Shown piece after piece: positions 8,009 through 15,765 of a stretch of 64,000 nucleotides of DNA. The translations under genes were made by a program, and so were the position numbers. The notes beneath the pieces are model-generated. The model made no database searches. It worked only from the letters and a program-made list of their open reading frames with translations, and was not told the DNA's origin. Each line of letters opens with the position of its first letter. Positions within the stretch are counted from its first letter, which is position 1. Origin of the DNA: Bradyrhizobium amphicarpaeae (lineage in GTDB: Bacteria; Pseudomonadota; Alphaproteobacteria; Rhizobiales; Xanthobacteraceae); assembly GCF_002266435.3 (NCBI RefSeq), contig NZ_CP029426.2:1642001-1706000 (forward strand). The letters are read 5' to 3'.

Positions 8009-9293
8009 GATGTTCAGATCCTGTCTTTGCGAGATTGGTCAGGTCCACAAGATCCTGATTCGCCGGCAGCCGAAGCTGGGACGCTGTTCCGTTTGCGGCG
8101 ATGACCCGGTCGAAGTGCCGCGTTTCGGCTTCATCTCGGCTAACGAGAAGCGACGCGAGTTGTGGAAGATGTGACCAAGCGTAGCCGAGGTTAGCGCCGA
8201 CAAGCTTGTGCGCGTCCACTGTTGGGTCAAAGATGGCAAGACGGTAGCCACCACGCAGCAACGCGCGAGCCAGATCGACGTTCGGACTCTCGCGGAGATC
8301 GTCAGTCCCGGTTTTGAAAGCGACGCCTGCAAGTAGGATCGAAGCGCCTGGCGGAAGACCGTCGGTTGCAAGCTGCAAGAGGCGGAACTTGTGTGCCTCG
8401 TTAGAGCGCATCAACGAATCGATCAGGGGAGTGTTAGCACCGCAGTCGGCTGAGATGCTTTGCAATGCCCGTACATCTTTCGGCAAGCAGGAGCCACCGA
8501 AGGCGCCACCAGGCCGCAAGTAATATGCGGAGAGATTTAGTTTGGTGTCGGAGATGAAGATCTTATGAGCCGTTTCGGGATTGACACCAAGCTGCAGGCA
8601 CAGGCGGCCAATCTCATTCGCAAAGCTGACCTTTACAGCGTGCCAAGTATTGTCGACTAATTTTGTGATTTCCGCCTCTGCAAAGTGCGTGACGAATCGC
8701 GGCGCCTTGATGCGCGCGTAAAGCGCTTCCATAGCGTTGCTAGACTGTCCATTGGACGTGCCGATCACGATCTTGGGCGGCGCAAAATAGTCTGCAATGG
8801 CAGATGACTCGCGCAAGAATTCGGGATTGTAGACGAGCTCTACTGCATTATTAAAGTGAGGGCCAAGCGCAGCCTGAAAAATCGGCGCGACCAACTCTTC
8901 CATTGTACCAGGCCTAACCGTGGATCGATAGACGACGGCTAGAGGCGTTGCACGGTTGTGGTCGACATGAGCGGCGATTTGACGGGATACTTCCGCGATG
9001 AAACGCATATCATGCGCCCCATCCACACCACTAGGTGTTCCCACGCAGACAATTGCTGCTTCGCGGTCAGCAAGTCGCGCCCCGATCTCTGTGTACGCAG
9101 ATATCAGCCCGGCGCTTATTCCGTTGCGAAGCAAATCATCAAGGCCAGGTTCGATGATTGGGCAAATGCCCATATTGATATTTTGTACTTTCGTGGCGCT
9201 TACGTCGAATCCCAAAACGCTGTGCCCCTCCTTTGATAAGCAACAAGCAGCAGTCAGCCCGACGTAACCAAGACCAAAAATAGCAACTTTCAT
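7989..9293 (-). CDS. UDP-glucose/GDP-mannose dehydrogenase family protein, AlgD-like
   Basis: This NAD-dependent four-electron dehydrogenase oxidises the C6 of a nucleotide sugar to the uronate. The Rossmann motif MKVAIFGLGYVGL starts the protein. The catalytic cysteine lies in GGSCLPKDVRAL, and LRPGGAFGGSCLPKD plus LIDSLMRSNEAHK follow the AlgD pattern more closely than that of UDP-glucose dehydrogenases. IEPGLDDLL and ICVGTPS-like (VCVGTPSG) segments also fit. I chose ATG 9293 because AGGAAA lies 6 nt upstream and the Rossmann fold begins there. The frame is open up to 9431, but that leader is not family-like. The protein is 434 residues, normal for the family. With manC in the window, GDP-mannose to GDP-mannuronate is the likely reaction. 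UDP-glucose as substrate cannot be excluded. Confidence 0.85.
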   Translation of the reverse strand: MKVAIFGLGYVGLTAACCLSKEGHSVLGFDVSATKVQNINMGICPIIEPGLDDLLRNGISAGLISAYTEIGARLADREAAIVCVGTPSGVDGAHDMRFIAEVSRQIAAHVDHNRATPLAVVYRSTVRPGTMEELVAPIFQAALGPHFNNAVELVYNPEFLRESSAIADYFAPPKIVIGTSNGQSSNAMEALYARIKAPRFVTHFAEAEITKLVDNTWHAVKVSFANEIGRLCLQLGVNPETAHKIFISDTKLNLSAYYLRPGGAFGGSCLPKDVRALQSISADCGANTPLIDSLMRSNEAHKFRLLQLATDGLPPGASILLAGVAFKTGTDDLRESPNVDLARALLRGGYRLAIFDPTVDAHKLVGANLGYAWSHLPQLASLLVSRDEAETRHFDRVIAANGTASQLRLPANQDLVDLTNLAKTGSEHHVEHAA

Positions 9294-9560
9294 TTCACTT
9301 TTCCTGTGCCCAAGAACTGCCCAACTGCTTTCTCTTCCATTAGCGCCGAGCTCAAGATCTCGTGTAGAATCGACCGCACGCCTATTAGCCGCACTTGTTA
9401 CAATGAGGTCGTCGCTTAGCAGGCGCGACACAACTCTTTCGAGAGCATAAACAGCTGGATGATCGTAGAGGTGGATAGGTAAGATCGGCTGTTGTTGAAT
9501 GGAGACCTATGAATCCCTAATTGCCTTGGAAGCAAGCGCGCAGTCAACGGCGGCACATTT

Positions 9561-11057
9561 TTAGTAGGCGCTGTGCTGTCGAAAGCCTACGAGAGTTGTT
9601 CTTAAGAGAATTCTGAAGTCTAAGGCGATACTCCAGTTGTTGATATACCAAAGATCATACTCCACTCGCTTCTTCATTAGTTCGAGCGCACGGGTTTCTC
9701 CTCGATAACCATTAACTTGGGCCCATCCTGTGATTCCAGGTTTGACGTGATGGCGGAAGGCGTAGTTGCCGATGATCTGCTCATACTCGTCGTTGTGGGC
9801 GGCCGCGTGCGGGCGGGGGCCGACCAGTGACATGTCTCCCTTGAGCACGTTGAAGAGCTGCGGCAGCTCGTCGATCGAGGTCTTGCGCAGCCATTTGCCG
9901 ATCGGCGTGACGCGCGGGTCGTTCTTCTGCGCCTGTCGGATCGTCGGGCCGTCCTCCAGCACGCGCATGGTACGGAACTTGAAGATTTTGAACGCGCGCC
10001 CGCCGAAGCCGTGTCGGGTCTGCCGGAAGAAAACCGGGCCCTTCGAGCTGAGCTTGATCAGGATCGCGGTCACCAGCATCACCGGCGCGAACACGAACAG
10101 TGCAACGCTGGCGCCGACAAGGTCGAGCGTCCGCTTGAGCGCGCGCTCCTTCCAGGACAGCGGCGCTCGGCGCAACTCGGCGGTGAAAGTGTTGCCGGTG
10201 GAGACCAGGGGATAGCGCAGGAACCGCGCTGCGTTGGGGTCCGGCACCAGATGCACGGGGATGGGCAGGATCTTCAGCGCATCCAGAATGCTGTCGATCG
10301 CGTGCTGCCGGCTCCAGTTCATCAGCAGGAAGACGTGCTCGACCCGGTTCTCGCGCGCGTAAGCGATCAGCTCCTCGAAGCGCGGCGCCAGCTGCGACAG
10401 CAGCAGCGGCGAAGCGAGGTCCTTGGGCCGGATCTCCATCACCTGCATCAGGCGGTAGCCGTGCTGGCCGAGGTCGTCCACCGTATTGGACGCGGTGGCA
10501 AGGCCGAACTCGGCGATCATGATCGCCCGGCCATTGGCGAAGGCGCCGGTGCGTAAGGCACGCGCCGTCCACCGCGCCGCTACGATCTTCCAGGCGAGCA
10601 GGACGGCGAGGCCGACCAGATAGAACGAGATCGTGGTGCCGCGGGAGAACTCCTCGCTGACCTTCATGGTGAACGCGATCGCCAGCAGCGCACCGAACAG
10701 GCCGGTCCACGTCGTCAGCGCCATCCGGAACGTGCGGGGCAGGTTCGTGATGTTCTTCAGCCGGTAGCCGTGCTGCACCGTTGTCAGCAGCACGAAATTG
10801 ATCGCCACCAGCGCGCTCGCCGCCGCATACACATCGGTCTTGCCGAGCGTGCCCGCGGTGGCGACGTGATACCCGACCGCGCAGCCGATGCCACTGACCA
10901 CGACGAGCACCGCATCGACCACCAAAATGGCCCGCTCGACAACCACAGGGCGCATCAAACTTGCTGCAAAACCTTTAGTCGGCAGCTTCGACTCGATCAC
11001 ACCACTTTTCGCCGTAGAATCAGCGATAGGCACCGGCCGTGTGGAAATAATCGTCAT
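9561..11057 (-). CDS. Undecaprenyl-phosphate sugar-1-phosphate transferase (WcaJ/ExoY type), copy 1
   Basis: This 498-residue initiating transferase loads the first sugar-phosphate, probably glucose-1-P from UDP-glucose, on undecaprenyl phosphate. Four to five hydrophobic segments between about residues 40 and 165 precede a nucleotide-binding-like region, and the catalytic sugar-transferase domain fills the last 200 residues. Visible signatures are FFRQTRHGFGGRAFKIFKFR, TSIDELPQLFNVLKGDMSLV, GPRPHA and KPGITGWAQVNGYRGE. It heads the leftward EPS operon. The 3' end (9561 to about 9760) is clearly AT-richer than the rest of the gene, suggesting a recombination junction inside the coding sequence. 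A second, divergent copy lies at 58997-60427. Confidence 0.93.
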   Translation of the reverse strand: MTIISTRPVPIADSTAKSGVIESKLPTKGFAASLMRPVVVERAILVVDAVLVVVSGIGCAVGYHVATAGTLGKTDVYAAASALVAINFVLLTTVQHGYRLKNITNLPRTFRMALTTWTGLFGALLAIAFTMKVSEEFSRGTTISFYLVGLAVLLAWKIVAARWTARALRTGAFANGRAIMIAEFGLATASNTVDDLGQHGYRLMQVMEIRPKDLASPLLLSQLAPRFEELIAYARENRVEHVFLLMNWSRQHAIDSILDALKILPIPVHLVPDPNAARFLRYPLVSTGNTFTAELRRAPLSWKERALKRTLDLVGASVALFVFAPVMLVTAILIKLSSKGPVFFRQTRHGFGGRAFKIFKFRTMRVLEDGPTIRQAQKNDPRVTPIGKWLRKTSIDELPQLFNVLKGDMSLVGPRPHAAAHNDEYEQIIGNYAFRHHVKPGITGWAQVNGYRGETRALELMKKRVEYDLWYINNWSIALDFRILLRTTLVGFRQHSAY

Positions 11058-11123
11058 TCTGCTAAACCCATCGACGCGAAATTCGTTTACCCGAATAAGC
11101 CGTGCTATCGGTCAAAATCGCTG

Positions 11124-11153
11124 TTAAAACAAGGCTAACGAAAAATTAACCTT
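11124..11153. promoter_or_regulatory. Candidate regulator site upstream of the first EPS operon
   Basis: The 169-bp gap between the divergent transferase and binding-protein genes has an AT-rich stretch holding TTAA-N7-CTAAC (11124-11139). This is one mismatch from the CtrA consensus TTAA-N7-TTAAC. An imperfect inverted repeat, AAGGCTAA with TTAACCTT (11131-11153), overlaps it. It lies about 70-95 bp upstream of the transferase start. Regulation is inferred only from position and motif. Confidence 0.3.
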
Positions 11154-11226
11154 ACCCCCAAGCTGCATTGTAGCTCATCTCGCCTCGACTGATATGTTAA
11201 ATTTCACAGCCTCTTAGGATGTTCTC

Positions 11227-12306
11227 TTGCCACGAACGCAGTCCCGGCGGCGAACCCGGTCGAGAGGGAAGCACAGCTTCGCCATTGGCCTTGCTGCCTT
11301 GGCCTTGGTCGGAACCGCGCTCCTCCTTCTTCGCCCGGATGCGGCTCCAATACAGGCTACGGCGGCTCCAACGGCCGCCGCACTCAAGTTCCTGTTGGAC
11401 GGGCCATATGGGGCGCGCTTTGCCGGCGAACTCTTCGCGTTGAGACAGGGTTATTTCTCGTCCCGCATCGAGTTGGCGACCCAACCCGACCCAGACTTCG
11501 TTCAAACTGTTGCACGTCAACATGCCATCGGCGTGACGAGCGGCCAGAAGTTCTTGCTGGCCACCTGGCGCGGCGTTCCCGTGACGGCGTTCGCAGCAAG
11601 CTTCCTCGATACCTCCGTCGCGATCTTCACGCTCGAAAGCTCGGGCTTGCGACGGCCGGTTGATCTGGTCGGAAAGCGGGTCGGGTACCGCCGGGGGAGT
11701 GAAGGAGACGTCGTGTTCGATGCCATGATGGCGCAGCTCGGGCTTCCCCGCAGCCAGATCACCAAGGTCCCCGACCGCGACAACTTCGAAGCTCTGCGGG
11801 GCGGGCAGGTGGATGCCCTCATCGCCGCAATCGACGAGCAACCGGATCCCTCCAGTTCGACCTTTACGAAGTTGAATGTCATCAAACCGCAAGACTACGG
11901 TATCCATGTTCCTGGCTTGGTCTACTTCGCTAGCAATGCTCTCGTCCATGAACAGCCATCCATGATCGCCGATGTCCTTCAGGGTCTCATTCGAGGATGG
12001 CAATTCACCTACGCCAACTACGCACGGAGCGTGCCCGTTATCGCCGGCGCCGGCTCGGCCAGGTTGAACCCCGAGCGACTCAAATTCGAGTTGCAGCAGC
12101 AGCGCCCGCTGGTGCTCCCGACGGGCGGCCGCATCGGCGACTACGACGAAAGCCGCTGGCGGACGCTTCGGGATATCCTGCTCTTCGCCAAGCTCGGCGA
12201 GGAAGTCGTGCCTTTGGCTCAGACGGTCAACTACCAGTTCCTTCGGGATGTCTACCGCCGATCGCCTGATCTCGCTGCCCCGGGGGCATGGAGCGAGGAA
12301 AAATAG
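11227..12306 (+). CDS. ABC transporter substrate-binding protein, THI5/NMT1-like (orphan)
   Basis: This 359-residue periplasmic binding protein of the SsuA/THI5 type has a basic N-terminus followed by a hydrophobic segment (IGLAALALVGTALLLL, residues about 19-35), which looks like a signal peptide or signal anchor. The mature part carries KFLLDGPYGARFAGELFALR, where family members bind the ligand, and the typical VGKRVGYRRGSEGDVVFDAM and ALRGGQVDALIAA segments of the two-lobed fold. The start is TTG preceded by TAGGA. No permease or ATPase gene is adjacent, so the transporter partner must be elsewhere. Ligands of this family range from sulfonates to pyrimidines and cannot be chosen here. It is divergent from the EPS operon. 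Confidence 0.85.
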   Translation: MPRTQSRRRTRSRGKHSFAIGLAALALVGTALLLLRPDAAPIQATAAPTAAALKFLLDGPYGARFAGELFALRQGYFSSRIELATQPDPDFVQTVARQHAIGVTSGQKFLLATWRGVPVTAFAASFLDTSVAIFTLESSGLRRPVDLVGKRVGYRRGSEGDVVFDAMMAQLGLPRSQITKVPDRDNFEALRGGQVDALIAAIDEQPDPSSSTFTKLNVIKPQDYGIHVPGLVYFASNALVHEQPSMIADVLQGLIRGWQFTYANYARSVPVIAGAGSARLNPERLKFELQQQRPLVLPTGGRIGDYDESRWRTLRDILLFAKLGEEVVPLAQTVNYQFLRDVYRRSPDLAAPGAWSEEK

Positions 12307-12515
12307 GACCAAGAAGCCACACTTGCGCGCCATATCGTCCCAAAGGCCCCCCGTCGCCTCGGCATTAGTTGCATTTGAGCTGATCGCCTTGGTAAACTTC
12401 GGTTCACTATTTGGGCTAGTCGCGGAGTGGTCTTGCGAACCGGCGACGTCGATCGGCTGGGATCTGACAAGCGCGGTTGGGGATCAACTCCTCAGGGGCA
12501 AGGAGCTATTTTTGG

Positions 12516-12791
12516 ATGTTTAGGACGTTGATCCGTGCAGGCCTTGTGGCCGCGACTGTTACGTTCTGCGCGGCGAGCGGAGCGAACGCAGCGATGCAGA
12601 TGCCCGTGCCGGTCGCCGCCCTGCTGACGGGCGAAAGCCAGGCGACGCCAGTGACGTTTTGGGCGCAGCCGTATCCTTACCGCTACGCGCCGTGGCGCCG
12701 TTGCCCCTTGGTGCGTGTCGAGACGCCGTATGGCTGGTACATGGATCGCATCTGCGCGCCTGTCGGACCCGTGCTGCGGCGAGCTTACTGA
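12516..12791 (+). CDS. Small secreted protein, hypothetical
   Basis: This 91-residue protein starts at ATG 12516, with AGGAG about 10 nt upstream. The first 25 residues (MFRTLIRAGLVAATVTFCAA) form a signal peptide with a likely cleavage after SGANA. The short mature part is rich in Tyr, Trp, Pro and Arg (FWAQPYPYRYAPWRRC, ETPYGWYMDRIC) with two cysteines that could pair in the periplasm. I recognise the general type of small secreted rhizobial protein but no function. The gene stands alone on the plus strand. Confidence 0.65.
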   Translation: MFRTLIRAGLVAATVTFCAASGANAAMQMPVPVAALLTGESQATPVTFWAQPYPYRYAPWRRCPLVRVETPYGWYMDRICAPVGPVLRRAY

Positions 12792-13117
12792 GCCAGAACT
12801 GATCACCGCATCATTGCTCCTCAATGAAGTCGTGCCGACTACGCAGGGCTTTACGCGTGTTCAGCACGTAGGTTTGCTCCTTACTGTTCTTTGCGCATAG
12901 CGAGCTAGGGCTGTGCAATCGGCGAGAGGGGGGATCGCCTGAATTGCTCCGTTCTCCTATATTCAGGGGCGAGATCGGTATCCTATTTTCATCGCCCCGG
13001 TAGCGCGGCAACGGTCTGCATGTATTATGCATCTGATGCTCCGGCAATTGTGAGCTCTTCACTTCGCTCAATAATCAAAGGGGCTAACGCCCGCCAACTT
13101 ACATAAAGACAGATCAA
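12792..13117. other. Intergenic gap without a gene
   Basis: These 326 bp separate two convergent genes. A reverse frame of 86 residues exists but has no ribosome-binding site, family or normal composition, and I saw no clear terminator hairpin. Confidence 0.6.
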
Positions 13118-13807
13118 TCAAACCTTGTGACCGGCTACATACACGGCTGGAAACAGAAGCCCTCCAGCGCCGCTTTGACCCAATACCTCAACAAGGTTAG
13201 CCTTTCTGGCATAGAGTGCTTTATAGTAGCGCTTGGTCACTGCTGATGAGTCTCCGAACGCTGTATGGCAAAGGCTCAAAAGGTCTCGCTCAGTAAATCC
13301 CGCATGAGCCCCCGCTTCGTTTGACCAGCGGCCTGTCGCTCGCATCCTGTAATCCGCCAAATTCCATTTGATCTTGTTGTTCAGTGAGGTAGGCGAATTT
13401 AGATAGCCGACGACTCGCGACTTGTTGGGCGTTCCGATCAAATAGGAACCGTTAGGCTTTAGGACCCTTGCCATCTCCGATAGCGCTGCTTTGTGATCTG
13501 GAATATGCTCTAGAGCGTGAAATGAATAGACAAAATCGAAGGATGCGTCGGGGAAATCAAGTTGTTGAGCATCCATTATTTTTAGCTCAGCTGGTGCACT
13601 CCCGTCCCGGTCAAACTGAAACTGCTCACCGATGTCAATGCCTATCGTGCTCGCGTTCAAGGAGCGGGCAAGAACACCCGCCTCTCGTCCGTCCCCACAG
13701 CCGACTACAAGAATACTTGGAGAAATACAATCAATGAGGTCGCGCACGATAGCAACTAGGGCTCTCGTCTTATTATCCTTTACTTCCTTCAACGCAGCGT
13801 CTGCCAA
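13118..13807 (-). CDS. Class I SAM-dependent methyltransferase
   Basis: This 229-residue protein has the methyltransferase-11 type core. Motif I is ILVVGCGDGREAGVLAR (about residues 32-48), the acidic end of strand beta-2 is in TIGIDIG, and post-motif II is in FDFVYSFHALEHIPDHKAAL with the usual MARVLKPNGSYLIGTP strand. The start is TTG 13807, with GGGAGAAGG close upstream. The substrate is unknown. Position inside an EPS region, next to an acyltransferase gene, would fit O-methylation of a sugar, but the fold is shared by many small-molecule methyltransferases. The gene is AT-richer than the GDP-sugar genes downstream. Confidence 0.85.
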   Translation of the reverse strand: MADAALKEVKDNKTRALVAIVRDLIDCISPSILVVGCGDGREAGVLARSLNASTIGIDIGEQFQFDRDGSAPAELKIMDAQQLDFPDASFDFVYSFHALEHIPDHKAALSEMARVLKPNGSYLIGTPNKSRVVGYLNSPTSLNNKIKWNLADYRMRATGRWSNEAGAHAGFTERDLLSLCHTAFGDSSAVTKRYYKALYARKANLVEVLGQSGAGGLLFPAVYVAGHKV

Positions 13808-14134
13808 AGCGCCTTCTCCCGATAAGAGACTATCGATCTAATATACCGGATGCCCTGTAAATTGCGACGCATCGCCCTCACAGGATGTCGATCAACCTTA
13901 ACGGCCGCGCCGCCTTGTCCCAACAGCAAACTCGGGCAGAGCGATAATAAGGGCCTCATCTTTGCCGGGCAATAAACAGTCATCCGTGAAGAATTCCCAA
14001 GTCGTTGATTTGGAATCCAGGAAATGGCATTTTGCCGTGGTGGGATTTGCTCTAAAGCGGGCGCTTGGAGCGGGATTCCTTGCAAACTCGATTTGTGATT
14101 CGCTCGCCTTTGACCGCTTGGGCGAGGGAACAAG
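13808..14134. other. Gap upstream of the IS5 remnant, no intact gene
   Basis: These 327 bp contain no supported gene. Overlapping short frames occur on both strands but none has family features. Part of it may be the non-coding left end of the decayed insertion sequence that follows. I could not define an inverted repeat. Confidence 0.5.
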
Positions 14135-14408
14135 ATGCGACCACGGGAGCGGCGCGAGACGGGACAGCAGGATCTTTTTCGCTCTCGGCTCGACCAGATC
14201 ATCGACATGAAGCATTTCGCTGGTGACGCTGGGTCACACTGTGGATCGGAGCTTCCTGGTGGAGCGGTTCGGCCAAGTTTACAGCGATGATCCCAGGCGG
14301 CCGCCGCTGCCGACGCGGGTGATGGCGGAGCTGTCGATCCTCAACACACCTACGACCTGTCCGACGAAGTGCTGTGCGAGCGGTGGGGCGAGAAGCCCTT
14401 TTCACGGG
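14135..14408 (+). pseudogene. IS5-family transposase remnant, frameshifted and truncated
   Basis: From ATG 14135 the sequence reads MRPRERRETGQQDLFRSRLD followed by QIIDMKH, the N-terminus of IS5-family transposases. A shift then gives LVTLGHTVDRSFLVERFG, QVYSDDPRRPPLPTRVMAEL, and a second shift gives YDLSDEVLCERWGEKPF. All three pieces align in order with the first roughly 85 residues of the family. The catalytic DDE region is absent. It marks a past transposition next to the acyltransferase gene, in the AT-rich part of the EPS region. Confidence 0.8.
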
Positions 14409-14564
14409 CTGGCTTTGCGCCAATCCTATGCGCGGGTAAACAAGTAATGAGGGTTTTTCCAAATTCGAGGGAATAAACCAAGTTGGCGCTGGATGCTTGT
14501 CGCGGTGGGCCCAAACCTCGTAGGGTGGCACAGCTTACTTTGTTGATTGTTCCGAGGGGCGCTG

Positions 14565-15698
14565 GTGCCGAGATATTTGGCTCTCGACGGACTGCGCGGC
14601 GTGGCCGCGCTGATGGTCGTGCTGTTTCATGTGCGATGGACCAACCATCTCACTGACACGGGGTTTTTTGTTAGGGGATACTTGTTCGTAGACTTGTTTT
14701 TCGTATTGTCTGGCTTCGTCCTGAGCGCCTCCTACCTCAAGAGGATTCGCAACTTTCCGGAAATCCGACGGTTCTTACGAAAGCGCTTCTTTCGAATATA
14801 TCCACTTCATTTGGCGATGCTTGCAGCTCTCGTCGCACTAGAGCTGTTGAAGGTTTTCGGCGAAAAGAGCGGCATGTGGGTCCCTGAGCACAAGCCGTTT
14901 ACCGGAACAAATTCGACAATCGATCTGATCTACAATCTTCTTCTTCTCCACTCTCTCAACGTATCGGATCACACAAGCTGGAATATTCCGAGCTGGAGCA
15001 TAAGCAGCGAAGCTGCTTGCTACATTGTATTTGCATTCGCAACGAGAATTGGGCTCACGTCATCTCGGTTGATGGGAGCACTTTCCCTTGTCGTTGCTTT
15101 GATATGCTATGGCTACGTAATTTTACAGAAGGGAAACTTAGACGCAACCTACGACTACGGATTCTTACGCGGATTGGCAGGAATGTCGCTAGGTATTTGG
15201 TTGTTTCACTTAAGCCAACGCGCTTTGTTTGCGCGCTTGAGTTCACGTATTCTGACCACTAATTTTTGCGTACTGCTGATAAGTGCATCTGCAACGCTCT
15301 GGTTCTCAACGAGAGTCGCTGACATTGCTGCGATTATCGTCTTCTTTGCCTCCGTTCTTTTGCTCTGCCAAGATCGAGGTGTTGGGGCAAGCCTCCTCTC
15401 CACAAAGGCAGTCTCTTTCCTCGGGAAGATATCTTATTCGATTTACATGGTTCATGTACCGATCCTGACATGCCTTGGGATCGTCCTGCGGCGCGTCCTA
15501 CCGGCTTCGGCGCGCTCGATTGACGCTAACGGCTATGAGCGTTTCTTGATGAATCCTTGGCTAGGAGATGTGTTGTTGGCAGGTATTATTGCTCTTATCC
15601 TATTTATCTCAGTACGGCTCTTCAAAAGTATCGAAGAGCCCTGGAGAGAGTTCGGAAAGAAGTGCGGCATTGTGAAAACTAAGTTCGCTACAAGATAG
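14565..15698 (+). CDS. Acyltransferase 3 family membrane protein
   Basis: This 377-residue integral membrane acyltransferase has the OafA/ExoZ-type layout with about ten hydrophobic segments. The N-terminal RYLALDGLRGVAALMVVLFH contains the conserved His, followed by FVDLFFVLSGFVLS and the basic FLRKRFFRIYPLH loop, all hallmarks of the family. SWSISSEAACYIVFAF and KISYSIYMVHVPIL are the later conserved segments. Such proteins acetylate or otherwise acylate sugars of surface polysaccharides. I chose GTG 14565 because GAGGGG lies about 6 nt upstream. A TTG at 14547 is also in frame. The gene is AT-rich compared with manC next door and follows an IS remnant, so it may be a late acquisition. Confidence 0.88.
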   Translation: MPRYLALDGLRGVAALMVVLFHVRWTNHLTDTGFFVRGYLFVDLFFVLSGFVLSASYLKRIRNFPEIRRFLRKRFFRIYPLHLAMLAALVALELLKVFGEKSGMWVPEHKPFTGTNSTIDLIYNLLLLHSLNVSDHTSWNIPSWSISSEAACYIVFAFATRIGLTSSRLMGALSLVVALICYGYVILQKGNLDATYDYGFLRGLAGMSLGIWLFHLSQRALFARLSSRILTTNFCVLLISASATLWFSTRVADIAAIIVFFASVLLLCQDRGVGASLLSTKAVSFLGKISYSIYMVHVPILTCLGIVLRRVLPASARSIDANGYERFLMNPWLGDVLLAGIIALILFISVRLFKSIEEPWREFGKKCGIVKTKFATR

Positions 15699-15765
15699 CG
15701 ATGTATTCTTGGTCTGAGTCCGTTTTGATTGAACGACACTTGGTTTTCTTATGAAGGTATGAGCA

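Noticed and set aside
11197..12333. 378-residue minus-strand frame opposite the binding protein
   Set aside because: The plus-strand protein has a signal peptide and THI5-like motifs. The reverse frame has none.
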